In this document: positions 40,096-48,772 of the stretch, piece after piece
Position numbering within the stretch: position 1 is the stretch's first letter
Layout: every line of letters starts with the position of its first letter
NCBI RefSeq assembly: GCF_030315975.1
Contig: NZ_JASXSZ010000002.1
Span: 581,012 to 645,011, forward strand
Direction: 5' to 3'
DNA from: Microbacterium candidum
GTDB lineage: Bacteria; Actinomycetota; Actinomycetes; Actinomycetales; Microbacteriaceae
DNA: 64,000 bases
Position numbers and translations under genes: made by a program
The notes under the pieces: generated by a model
What the model saw: only the letters and a program-made list of their open reading frames with translations
The model's database searches: none
Told to the model about the DNA's origin: nothing

Positions 40096-41490
40096 TCAGT
40101 GGTGGAAGGCGCCCGCCTCCTCCTCGGTCATCGACACCGTGATGGGGTGCCTGTCGAAGTGCGCCATGGCGTCGCGGTAGTCATCCATGAGCAGCGCAGC
40201 CTGGTCGCGCTCGAAGCCGGCGCGCACGAGGATGCGCTGGATCGGCAGGTCCTCACGGTGAGGCGGCATCGTGTACGCCGGCACCTGCCACCCGCGCGTG
40301 CGGAGCCGGTCGGCGAGGTCGAACAGCGTGAACGAGTGGTCCATGCCGTCCTTCAGCTTCCACGAGACGGCGGGGATGCCCTTCTCGGGGTCGCCGTCGT
40401 GGATGATGTCGAAGTGCCCGAGCTTCTCGATCTCGGCGGCGAGGTACATCGCGGTGTCGGAGCACGACTGGTGCACCTTGCGGTATCCCTCGCGACCCAG
40501 GCGCAGGAAGTTGTAGTACTGCGCGACGATCTGACCGCCGGGACGCGAGAAGTTCAGCGCGAACGTCGGCATGTTGCCGCCGAGGTAGTTCACGTTGAAG
40601 ATGAGGTCCTCGGGGAGGTCCTCCGCGTCCCGCCACACGACCCAGCCCACCCCGAGCGGCGCCAGGCCGAACTTGTGGCCCGACGTGTTGATCGACTTCA
40701 CGCGCGGCAGCCGGAAGTCCCACACGAGGTCAGGCGCGGTGAACGGCGCGAGGAATCCGCCGCTGGCGCCGTCGACGTGGATGGGGATGTCGAGCCCGGT
40801 GTCCGCCTGCAGCTTGTCGAGAGCCTCGCTGACGGCCTGCACCGGCTCGAAGATGCCGGTGAAGGTGACACCGAGCGTCGGGACGACCCCGATCGTGTTC
40901 TCGTCGACGCGCTTGAGGACCTCCTCGGCGTTCATGTGGAACCGCTCGCCCTCCATGGGGATCTCGCGGAGCTCCACGTCCCAGTACCGGGCGAACTTGT
41001 GCCAGCAGACCTGCACAGGGCCGGTGATCATGTTCGGCTTGTCGGTGGGCTTGCCCGCCGCGCGCTGCCGCGCGCGCCAGTTCCAGAGCAGCGCCATGCC
41101 GCCGAGCATCGCCGCCTCGCTCGATCCCGTCGTGGACGTGCCGAGCGTGTTGGCCGCATCGGGCGAGTTCCAGAGGTCCGCGAGCATGTGCACGCAGCGC
41201 TCCTCGATCGCCGCGGTCTGCGGGTACTCGTCCTTGTCGATCATGTTCTTGTCGAGCGTCTCGGCCATGAGGACGCGGACCTCGGGCTCGAGCCACGTCT
41301 GGCAGAACGTCGCGAGGTTCTGCCGCGAGTTGCCGTCCATCATCAGCTCGTCGGAGACGACCTGGTAGGCGTGGCGGGCGAGGTGCTCCTTGTCGGGCAT
41401 CCGGTACTTCGGCATCGAGACCGAGAGGTCACCCGACGAGAAGACCTCGTCGAGCATCTCGTTCCGGATCTTGTCACGCTTGTGCAGCAT
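40096..41490 (-). CDS. gadB: Glutamate decarboxylase
   Basis: PLP enzyme that converts glutamate to GABA and consumes a proton. The 464-residue protein carries the PLP lysine Lys273 in [14 protein letters not shown] and the substrate/cofactor block [13 protein letters not shown]. It ends ...EAGAFHH: the penultimate His463 corresponds to E. coli GadB His465, which closes the active site at neutral pH, so pH gating is probably conserved. AGAAGGAAAG precedes the ATG. It lies 25 bases downstream of the gadC antiporter gene. Confidence 0.95.
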   Translation of the reverse strand: MLHKRDKIRNEMLDEVFSSGDLSVSMPKYRMPDKEHLARHAYQVVSDELMMDGNSRQNLATFCQTWLEPEVRVLMAETLDKNMIDKDEYPQTAAIEERCVHMLADLWNSPDAANTLGTSTTGSSEAAMLGGMALLWNWRARQRAAGKPTDKPNMITGPVQVCWHKFARYWDVELREIPMEGERFHMNAEEVLKRVDENTIGVVPTLGVTFTGIFEPVQAVSEALDKLQADTGLDIPIHVDGASGGFLAPFTAPDLVWDFRLPRVKSINTSGHKFGLAPLGVGWVVWRDAEDLPEDLIFNVNYLGGNMPTFALNFSRPGGQIVAQYYNFLRLGREGYRKVHQSCSDTAMYLAAEIEKLGHFDIIHDGDPEKGIPAVSWKLKDGMDHSFTLFDLADRLRTRGWQVPAYTMPPHREDLPIQRILVRAGFERDQAALLMDDYRDAMAHFDRHPITVSMTEEEAGAFHH

Positions 41491-41515
41491 TGTCTTTCCT
41501 TCTCTTCAGGCTCTG

Positions 41516-43054
41516 TCAGGCGGTCGGTTCGGCGGCGGGGGCGACGTCCGCGGCAGGCGGCGCCTCGTCCGGTTCGTGTTCGTGCGATTCGTCGGGGTAC
41601 ACCTTCCAGCTGTCCTTGCGGAACAGCATGATGATGAACGGCCAGATGCCGAGCGCGATGATGCCGCCGACGAGCAGCAGCGTGTAGCCGAGCTGGCCCA
41701 TCGTGCTTCCCTCAGGCTCCACGAAGCCGATGAGGAAGGCGAGGAGGCTCGCCAGGAACCCGACCCAGCCGACGAGACCCATCGCCGGAGTGCGGAACCC
41801 GCGCTTGACGTCCGGGTGCGTGCGCCGCAGGCGCATCGCCGCGAGGAACATCATCATGTACATGATCAGGTAGAGCTGCACCGCCATCGCGGAGAAGATC
41901 CAGAACACGCTCTGCACCGATGGCACGATCGCGAACAGCACCGCGAGCACCGTCACGATGATCCCCTGGACGACCATGATCGGCACCTGCATGTCGTTCT
42001 TGTTCGTCTTCTGCATGCTCGGCGGCAGGTAGCCCTGGCGACCGACGAGCAGGAGGCCCTTGCTCGGCCCGGGGATCCACGTGACGACGGATGCGAGGAT
42101 GCCGAACACGATCAGCAGCGCCATCACCGTCGTAGCCCATGGCATCCCGAGCTGCTGAAAGAACACGTCGAACGCCTGGAGCACGCCCTGCGTGAGGTTG
42201 ACGCTGCTGGCGGGGACGCCGACCGAGATCGCCAGCGTCGGGAAGATGAAGACGATCAGGATGACGATCGCCGCGAGGACGATCGCGCGGGGGAAGTTGC
42301 GTCCCGGCTTGTCCATCTCGTTGACGTGCACCGCGTTCATCTCCATGCCGGCGTACGACAGGAAGTTGCTGACGATGAGCACGATGCTCGCCAGGCCCGT
42401 CCACGTCGGGAACCACTGCGCCTGCGAGACCGGGGGCAGGCTGGAGTGGCCGCCCGACGTCATGAACAGGATCGCGAAGAGCACGAGGCCCAGCGACGGG
42501 ACGATCGTTCCGGCGATGAAGCCGACGCTCGAGACCCGCGCGAACGCCTTCACACCGCCGAACGCGATGAACGTCGAGAACCAGTAGACGACCAGGATCA
42601 CGAGCCCGGTGAACAGGCCGTTGTTGGCGAGCGCCGGGTTGAACACGTACGCCAGCGCGGATGCGAAGAACGCCAGCTGCGCGGGGTACCAGACGACGTT
42701 CTGGATCCACTGCTGCCAGATCGCGCTGAAGCCCATGCGCTCGCCGAAGGCCTCCTTCACCCAGACGAAGACACCGCCCTTCCAGCCGCTCGCGAGCTCG
42801 GCCGCGACGAGGGCCACCGGGATCATGAACACGATCGCCGGGAGGACGTACAGGAAGATGGACGCCCACCCGTAGCCCGCCATCGCGGGGAGACCGCGGA
42901 CACTGGCCACGGCGGTGGCGATGAGGATCGCCATCGTGGTCCACGACATCGCTGCGCTCTTCGGCCGCGACCTCGGAGTGGGAGTGGGAGTGGGAGTGGG
43001 AGTGGGAGTGGGAGTGGGAGTGGGAGTAGGAGTAGGACTGTTGTTGTCTGACAT
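41516..43054 (-). CDS. gadC: Glutamate:GABA antiporter, APC family
   Basis: Exchanges extracellular glutamate for GABA, partner of GadB in acid resistance. About 512 residues with 12 membrane segments; LPAMAGYGWASIFLYVLPAI and SGWKGGVFVWVKEAFGERMG match the GadC group. The N-terminus before the first helix is a run of about eleven Thr-Pro pairs encoded by a hexanucleotide repeat. The ATG at 43054 is chosen; an in-frame ATG at 43075 and a GTG at 43153 also exist. On the minus strand a -10-like TATAGC lies at 43159-43164. The short charged C-terminus could act as the pH plug. Confidence 0.9.
   Translation of the reverse strand: MSDNNSPTPTPTPTPTPTPTPTPTPTPRSRPKSAAMSWTTMAILIATAVASVRGLPAMAGYGWASIFLYVLPAIVFMIPVALVAAELASGWKGGVFVWVKEAFGERMGFSAIWQQWIQNVVWYPAQLAFFASALAYVFNPALANNGLFTGLVILVVYWFSTFIAFGGVKAFARVSSVGFIAGTIVPSLGLVLFAILFMTSGGHSSLPPVSQAQWFPTWTGLASIVLIVSNFLSYAGMEMNAVHVNEMDKPGRNFPRAIVLAAIVILIVFIFPTLAISVGVPASSVNLTQGVLQAFDVFFQQLGMPWATTVMALLIVFGILASVVTWIPGPSKGLLLVGRQGYLPPSMQKTNKNDMQVPIMVVQGIIVTVLAVLFAIVPSVQSVFWIFSAMAVQLYLIMYMMMFLAAMRLRRTHPDVKRGFRTPAMGLVGWVGFLASLLAFLIGFVEPEGSTMGQLGYTLLLVGGIIALGIWPFIIMLFRKDSWKVYPDESHEHEPDEAPPAADVAPAAEPTA
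42975..43034 (-). repeat. Hexanucleotide tandem repeat in gadC
   Basis: Ten perfect 6-base units, eight GGAGTG then two GGAGTA on the plus strand, encode Thr-Pro pairs at the cytoplasmic N-terminus of GadC. Because the unit is a multiple of three, slippage would change length without frameshift. Confidence 0.9.
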
Positions 43055-43224
43055 CACGAACCCGCATTCGTTCATGCCCCGGAGGGGGAGCCCTCGCAGG
43101 CGCCCGGACGTCCGGACGCCGACGAATGGAGCGCGATCCGCGCGCCCACGCACGGGACGCTATACCCGGGTGCCGAGGGCCGGCGTCATACGGATCGCAT
43201 GAGATTTCCGCTGGGCGGAACGCT

Positions 43225-44136
43225 TCAGACGTCGGCGACGAGGCGGAAGCCGATGTGCGACATCCCGGTGTCCTCGGCCTGCGGGGAGCGCGCGGCGGGC
43301 CGGAAGCGCAGGCAGTACTCCGGGGAGCACAGGAACGACCCGCCCTTGAGCACGCGGCGGGGAATCGACTCGCCCTCACGTGCACTCGCGGTGGCGAGCA
43401 GGTTCTGCCGCTTCCCCGCGTCGACGGGGTTGTCGGAGAGACGGATGTGGCGGGGCGTGTAGTAGTCGCTCGTCCATTCCCAGACGTTCCCGATCATGTC
43501 GAACAGGCCGTACCCGTTCGCCGGGTACGACCCCACCGGAGCCGTTCCGCCGACACCCTGGTTGTCGTACGGGAAGCGCCCGAGCCACGAGTTGGCCTGC
43601 GCCACACCGCCCGGGAACGGCTCGTCGCCCCACGCGAACCGCAGCCCGTCCGCGCCGCCGCGGGCCGCGTACTCGTGCTCCGCCTCCGTGGGCAGCCGCT
43701 TGCCGGCCCACTGCGCGTAGGCGACCGCATCCTCGAACGCGATGTGCACGACGGGATGCCTCATCCGGTCGTCGATCGACGACCCCGGACCGAACGGCGC
43801 CCGCCAGTGCGCGCCCTTCTCCCACCGCCACCAGTTCCGCCAGTCCCCCAGATCCACCGGGCCTGCGGTCGGGGTGAACACCATCGCCCCGGGCACGCGG
43901 TCCTCGGGGGCGACGCCGACATAGTCCGGACCGACGAGGGGTCGTTCGGCGACCGTGACGTACCCGGTGTCGGCGACGAAGCGGTCGTAGTCCTCGTTCG
44001 TCACGGCGAACCGGTCGATCCGGAACGACGCCACGCGCTGTTCGATGACCGGCTGCTCGTCCGGATAGAACTCCGTCGACCCCATCCGGAACACGCCGCC
44101 CTCGACCAGCACCGTCTCGCGACCGTCATCCGCCAT
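43225..44136 (-). CDS. Formylglycine-generating enzyme (sulfatase maturase)
   Basis: Oxidises the active-site cysteine of sulfatases to formylglycine. The 303-residue product has the full FGE-sulfatase fold: VEGGVFRMGSTEFYPDEQPV, GKRLPTEAEHEYAARGG, GLFDMIGNVWEWTSDYY and the copper-binding Cys pair in GGSFLCSPEYCLRF (Cys270 and Cys275). Both Cys are present, so this is a true FGE rather than a structural relative. The ATG at 44136 has GGAG just upstream; a GTG three codons earlier is the alternative. Its probable clients, two sulfatases with CTAGR and CSPTR motifs, are at 48773 and 51229. Confidence 0.93.
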   Translation of the reverse strand: MADDGRETVLVEGGVFRMGSTEFYPDEQPVIEQRVASFRIDRFAVTNEDYDRFVADTGYVTVAERPLVGPDYVGVAPEDRVPGAMVFTPTAGPVDLGDWRNWWRWEKGAHWRAPFGPGSSIDDRMRHPVVHIAFEDAVAYAQWAGKRLPTEAEHEYAARGGADGLRFAWGDEPFPGGVAQANSWLGRFPYDNQGVGGTAPVGSYPANGYGLFDMIGNVWEWTSDYYTPRHIRLSDNPVDAGKRQNLLATASAREGESIPRRVLKGGSFLCSPEYCLRFRPAARSPQAEDTGMSHIGFRLVADV

Positions 44137-44225
44137 GCGCTCCACGGTAGCGGTGGCCGGCCGTCGCGCGATCTCATCTCTTCGGGATGACGACCGCGGC
44201 GATGCCCGGTCCTAGCGTTCACACC

Positions 44226-45431
44226 ATGGACGGCGACGCCACCGGGCGCCCGCGAGTTGTCATCCTCGGCGGAGGATTCGCGGGCGTGGGAGCTGCGATG
44301 AGACTCGCCGCGAGCCCCGTCGACGTGGTCCTGATCGATCGTCACCACTACCGCACGTTCCAGCCCCTCCTTTATCAACTGGCGACCGGGATGCTGGAGC
44401 CCGGAGCCGTGGGCGAGCCGCTGCAGCGGCTGACCGAGCACCAGCCCAACACGACCGTGCGGCAGGGCGCCGTCGAGTCCGTCGACCTCGCCGGCCACGC
44501 CGTGCACGTCGACGACATGCCGCCGATCCCGTACGACTACCTCGTCTACGCCCTCGGCGTCGAGGCGGACTTCTCCGACACCGAGGGCGCACCGGAGAAC
44601 GCGTTCCCGGTCTACACGCTGCCGGGCGCGCTGCGCCTGCGCGACCACCTCGCGGCACTGTGGGCGAGCGCCGACTGCAGTCCTGCTCTGGTGGCCGACG
44701 GCGCGCTGAACGTCGTCGTCGCGGGCGCTGGCGCCACCGGTGTCGAGGTCGCCGGCGCGGTGGCGGAGCTGTATCGTCACCGGTTCGCGCACGAGTATCC
44801 GCGCGTCGCCGAGCGCGACGCCCGTGTGATCCTCGTCGAGAAGGGCGACCGCCTGCTGCCGCAGTTCGGCCCGGAGATGCGCTCGTACGCGATGGAGGCG
44901 CTCGCCGACGAGACGGTCGACGTCGTGACCGGGCAGGCGGTGATCGCCGTCTCGCCGACCCGGGTCGCGCTGACATCGGGTCGGGAGATCAAGGCGCACA
45001 CGCTGATCTGGAGCACCGGCGTGCGTGCGACGACCGTCACACGGAGCGTCGGAATCGCGCTCGGCGAGACCGGACGGATCGTGACCGGCCCGTCGCTCGG
45101 GGTTCCCGGGCATCCCGAGGTGTTCGCGGTGGGCGACGCCGCCGCGATCACGCACTCCGGTTCGCCTGACCTGCTTCCGCAGCTCGGCACCGTCGCGCTG
45201 CAGTCCGGGCAGCATGCGGGCGAGACGATCGCCCGCATGGTCGCAGGCGAAGCACCGCTGCCGTTCGGCTACAGCGACCACCGGCCGATGCTGACGATCG
45301 GCCGGGACACCGCCGGGATGCAGTTGCCCGACGGCGGCGCGGTGACGGGCCGCAGGGCGCAGCTCGCCTGGCTCACGGCACACCTGGGACTGCTGCGCAC
45401 GAGTGCGCCCGTGGATCATTCCGTTGGATGA
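44226..45431 (+). CDS. Type II NADH dehydrogenase-like FAD oxidoreductase
   Basis: A 401-residue flavoprotein of the NDH-2 group that passes electrons from NADH to quinone. The FAD motif is VVILGGGFAGVGAAMRL, the NAD motif VVVAGAGATGVEVAGAVAEL, and the second FAD contact VFAVGDAAAI. It lacks an obvious C-terminal membrane helix and is at the short end for NDH-2. TAGCGT ends seven bases before the ATG at 44226, so leaderless translation is preferred over the in-frame ATG at 44187. The next gene is a large LuxR-type regulator. Confidence 0.86.
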   Translation: MDGDATGRPRVVILGGGFAGVGAAMRLAASPVDVVLIDRHHYRTFQPLLYQLATGMLEPGAVGEPLQRLTEHQPNTTVRQGAVESVDLAGHAVHVDDMPPIPYDYLVYALGVEADFSDTEGAPENAFPVYTLPGALRLRDHLAALWASADCSPALVADGALNVVVAGAGATGVEVAGAVAELYRHRFAHEYPRVAERDARVILVEKGDRLLPQFGPEMRSYAMEALADETVDVVTGQAVIAVSPTRVALTSGREIKAHTLIWSTGVRATTVTRSVGIALGETGRIVTGPSLGVPGHPEVFAVGDAAAITHSGSPDLLPQLGTVALQSGQHAGETIARMVAGEAPLPFGYSDHRPMLTIGRDTAGMQLPDGGAVTGRRAQLAWLTAHLGLLRTSAPVDHSVG

Positions 45432-45505
45432 ATGCTCTCCGCGGCGCGCCGATCTGTGTCAGCATGTCTCGTGGGCACAGGGCTCTGTTGCAGGGGGATT
45501 GCGAC

Positions 45506-47758
45506 ATGGTCGACAGGCACGACAGGCATGGCGTGGATCAGGCTTTCGATCTGGTCCCGTCGAAATCGGCGCGCCCCCGGGCGCGAGCGGGAGTGGTCGC
45601 GCGTCTCTCCGTGATCGAACGGCTCACGCGTTCGGAATCCACCTCGATCGTCTCGATCGTCGCACCCGCCGGCTACGGGAAGACGACGCTGCTCACGACC
45701 TGGGCCGCGCGCGATGACCGGCCCTTCGCGTGGATCTCGATCGACGAGTACGACAACGACCCGAGGCGCCTGCTGGAGTACGTCGCCCGGTCCCTCGGGG
45801 CTGTCGAGCCGATGCCCCAGCGGGTGTCCGAAGCGCTCGACTCCCCGGCATCCTCGGTCCCCGACACCGTCGTCCCGCGTCTGAGCGCCGCGTTCGCGTC
45901 GATGACGACGCCGGTGGTGCTCGTGCTCGACGACGTCCACCTGCTGGAGAGCCGGGAATCGCGGCTCGCTCTGTCGGTGCTCGCCGATCATGTGCCGGCC
46001 GGGTCGCAGATCGTGTTCGCCGGGCGCGCGGCGCCGCCGCTGCGCGTGGCACGGCTGCGAGCCGAGGACAGACTTCTCGAGATCGGCGCGGATGACCTCG
46101 CCTTGAGCGTGGAGGAGGCGGCGCTGCTGCTGCGCGGAGCGGACGTGGTCGTCAGCGCCGCGGAGCTCGACGCGCTCTACGCCCGGACCGAGGGGTGGCC
46201 GGTCGGGCTCTACCTCGCGGCCCTGTACGTCCGGGACAGCGGCCTTGCCGGCGCTCCCGGGCAGTTCTCCGGCGATGACCGCTACGTCGACGAGTACATC
46301 GAATCGGAGTTCCTCTCGCGGATCTCGCGCGCGCAGCGGAAGTTCCTGACGAGGGCCGCAGCCTTCGAGCGGATGTCGGCGTCGCTGTGCGAGGCGGCGC
46401 TCGACCTGCCGGGCGCATCCACCTCGCTCGCCGTGCTGGCGAACTCGAACCTGCTGCTGGTCCCCCTCGACCACAACGGCCGGTGGTATCGGTTCCATCA
46501 CCTCTTCCGCGACCTGCTGCGCGCCGAGCTGGAACGGCGCGAGCCGGGGATGCTGGACACGCTGCGCCGGCGGGCGGCCGACTGGCACCTCGAGCACGGC
46601 GAGCCGGAGGAGGCGATCGAGTATTCGATCCTGGCCGGCGACATCGACACGGTCGCGCGGCTCGCGGACACCCTGTGGACTCCGCTCTACCGTCGCGGGC
46701 AGTTCGCCACGCTCCAGCGCTGGTTCACGTGGCTGGACGAGCGGGGCGGGATCGGCACGCGGGCCATGAGCGCCGTGAACGCCGCACTCCTGGCCCTCAC
46801 GACCGGACACGCGACGGCAGCGGAGAGGTGGTCGGAAGCGGTAGACCGCTGGAGGTACTCGACGGACGGTCCCGCATTCGACACCTACAGCAGCGCGATG
46901 GCGGCGCTGCTGCGGGCGATGACCTGTCGGCATGGAATACGCCGGATGCGCGAAGACGCCGACGAGGCCGCCCGGCTCTTCGCCGACGCGAGCGAGCTCC
47001 CCCGAGCGGTGCTGCAGCTGCAGGGAACGGCGCGCGCGCTCGCCGGCGATCTCGACGCCGCGGACGCCTACCTCGCTGACGCCGAGCTCGCGGAGCCGAC
47101 ACGCAGCGTCGCAGACGTCTTCGCGAACACGATGTGCCAGCGGGCCCTGATCGCCTTGTCCCGCGGAGACTGGTCCGCGGCCGGCGCCTTCGTCGAACGC
47201 GGCCGGTCGGCCCAGCTCGAGGCGGGGATCGAGGAATCCTTCGCCGCCGCCTTCGTCGCGGCCCTGCGGGCCCGCATCCACCAGCACCGCGGGGAGGTCG
47301 CCACCGCGCGTCGCGAACTGCAGACCGCCCTGCGTCTGCGCACGCTGCTGACCTACGCCCTCCCCCACCACGCCGTCCAGTGCCGGCTGGCGCTCATCCA
47401 CGTCCACCTCACCCTGGACGACGTGGCGACCGCCCGGACACTCATGCAGGAGGTCGACGACATCCTGCGGCGACGCCCCCGCCTCGGGACCCTGGTCGAC
47501 GAGGCCGAAGGTCTGCGCAGCCATCTCTCCGCCCTCGAGGACGCCGGCCCTGGTGGGGCCTCGACGCTGACGACGGCGGAGCTGCGGGTGCTGCCCCTGC
47601 TGGCCACGCACATGTCGTACTCGGAGATCGCCTCCGAACTCTTCCTCTCCAAGAACACGATCAAGTCGCAGACGTACTCCCTCTTCCGCAAACTCGACGT
47701 GAGCTCGCGCAGCGAAGCCGTCGCCCGCTCGCGACAGCTGGCGCTGCTGCAGGGCTGA
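45506..47758 (+). CDS. MalT-type LuxR regulator (ATPase plus HTH)
   Basis: About 750 residues. An N-terminal STAND-type ATPase has Walker A APAGYGKTT (around 53-61) and VVLVLDDVHLL as Walker B. A helical repeat region (about 380-680) follows, and a C-terminal LuxR helix-turn-helix: LTTAELRVLPLLATHMSYSE and NTIKSQTYSLFRKLDV. Proteins of this plan integrate an inducer in the helical part and activate nearby genes. AGGGGG before the ATG at 45506 decides the start; the frame is open back to 45428, overlapping the NDH-2 gene by four bases. Confidence 0.88.
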   Translation: MVDRHDRHGVDQAFDLVPSKSARPRARAGVVARLSVIERLTRSESTSIVSIVAPAGYGKTTLLTTWAARDDRPFAWISIDEYDNDPRRLLEYVARSLGAVEPMPQRVSEALDSPASSVPDTVVPRLSAAFASMTTPVVLVLDDVHLLESRESRLALSVLADHVPAGSQIVFAGRAAPPLRVARLRAEDRLLEIGADDLALSVEEAALLLRGADVVVSAAELDALYARTEGWPVGLYLAALYVRDSGLAGAPGQFSGDDRYVDEYIESEFLSRISRAQRKFLTRAAAFERMSASLCEAALDLPGASTSLAVLANSNLLLVPLDHNGRWYRFHHLFRDLLRAELERREPGMLDTLRRRAADWHLEHGEPEEAIEYSILAGDIDTVARLADTLWTPLYRRGQFATLQRWFTWLDERGGIGTRAMSAVNAALLALTTGHATAAERWSEAVDRWRYSTDGPAFDTYSSAMAALLRAMTCRHGIRRMREDADEAARLFADASELPRAVLQLQGTARALAGDLDAADAYLADAELAEPTRSVADVFANTMCQRALIALSRGDWSAAGAFVERGRSAQLEAGIEESFAAAFVAALRARIHQHRGEVATARRELQTALRLRTLLTYALPHHAVQCRLALIHVHLTLDDVATARTLMQEVDDILRRRPRLGTLVDEAEGLRSHLSALEDAGPGGASTLTTAELRVLPLLATHMSYSEIASELFLSKNTIKSQTYSLFRKLDVSSRSEAVARSRQLALLQG

Positions 47759-47765
47759 GCCCGGC

Positions 47766-48569
47766 TCAGGAGGCGGAGGGGCCCGACGGGCTCTCGACGA
47801 GGAGGCCGAGGTCGTGCAGCTCGCGTTCGGACTTCCCGGCGATCTTGCGCCCGAGCAGAGGGCGCCCGTCGTCGTGCTTGTAGACGCCCTTGGGCTCCTT
47901 GGCGAGCGGCTCCTCCCAGCCTCGGTACAGGGCGACCATCCGCAGCGTGTAGCCGATGATGAAGGAGATGCCCGCCGCCCACCAGGTGTTGAGGCCCACC
48001 GCCGTGCAGATGACCCAGATGAGGCCCGTCAGAAGCGCAATGCTGACGAACCACTCGCCGCGGATGAACTGCTTCGGCGTGACCCCCGATGAGACGTCCA
48101 CGTACCAGCGCCCCGCGGTCGGGCCGATCACGGCGAGGGCCAGCACGCCCAGCACCGGCAGTCCGACGCCCTCGCCCTTCTGCGCGCCGACGATCGCGTA
48201 CAGCGGAAGCGAGAAGGAGGTGGCGAACTGGAACACGCCCTCACGGAAGAGCTGCCCCTTCCCGAACGCGATCGAGTAGCCGATGAGGCCGAAGATGACG
48301 GCGAGCGTGATGTACGCGGGGTTGGTAAGCGCACCCGGCACCTCGTTGACGAGCACGTCGCGCGTGATGCCGCCGCCGAGGCCCATCAGCAGCGCCATCC
48401 CGAGGACGCCGACGACCGTGAAGTTCTTGTAGTGATCGGGGCGCCGGGCGAGCAGCGCACCGTTGAGCGCGTTGACGCTCGCCGCGATGAGATCGAGCGT
48501 CGTGAAGTCGCCCGTCCATTTCCAGCCGCCGAAGTTGATGTTCCCGGCCATCGCCAGCGGTTCGAACAT
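47766..48569 (-). CDS. TRIC-channel/UPF0126-like membrane protein
   Basis: A 267-residue membrane protein with about seven hydrophobic segments. GMALLMGLGGGITRDVLVNE matches the TRIC/UPF0126 core motif (G-x-G-G-G-x-x-R-D), found in trimeric intracellular cation channels and YicG-like proteins. A second half-repeat would be expected near residue 150, where GPTAGRWYVDVSSG occurs. GAGAGGAAG precedes the ATG at 48569. It converges on the LuxR gene with seven bases between. Ion specificity is unknown. Confidence 0.78.
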   Translation of the reverse strand: MFEPLAMAGNINFGGWKWTGDFTTLDLIAASVNALNGALLARRPDHYKNFTVVGVLGMALLMGLGGGITRDVLVNEVPGALTNPAYITLAVIFGLIGYSIAFGKGQLFREGVFQFATSFSLPLYAIVGAQKGEGVGLPVLGVLALAVIGPTAGRWYVDVSSGVTPKQFIRGEWFVSIALLTGLIWVICTAVGLNTWWAAGISFIIGYTLRMVALYRGWEEPLAKEPKGVYKHDDGRPLLGRKIAGKSERELHDLGLLVESPSGPSAS

Positions 48570-48743
48570 GACGGTCTTCCTCTCGGTGTGGGTGCGCCGC
48601 GTCGGCGTGCCCCACAGCATTCCGCGTCCCGAGCGCACTGGGCAAGGGCGAGAGGCCCGAGTTTCACCGCAGGCTGCCGGGCGAGGAGGGTCTGGCGCGC
48701 CCGGGTGCGCGGTGGTTTGATGTGGCCCGGCGCCCTCGTCCGG

Positions 48744-48767
48744 GACGCCGATCAGGCGTCTAAGGAG
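48744..48767 (+). promoter_or_regulatory. Hairpin directly before the sulfatase ribosome binding site
   Basis: GACGCC-GATCA-GGCGTC (48744-48760) is a perfect 6-bp stem ending one base before the Shine-Dalgarno AAGGAG (48762-48767). It might tune translation of the sulfatase. Nothing else is recognised in the 203-base gap from 48570. Confidence 0.35.
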
Positions 48768-48772
48768 CGGAC

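Noticed and set aside
42975..43034. CRISPR or other spacer-repeat array
   Set aside because: The units are contiguous 6-mers with no spacers and are read as Thr-Pro in gadC.
43055..43153. GTG start at 43153 for gadC, placed at the predicted transcription start
   Set aside because: It would add an Arg-rich segment not expected in GadC; kept only as an alternative because the -10 box position would allow it.
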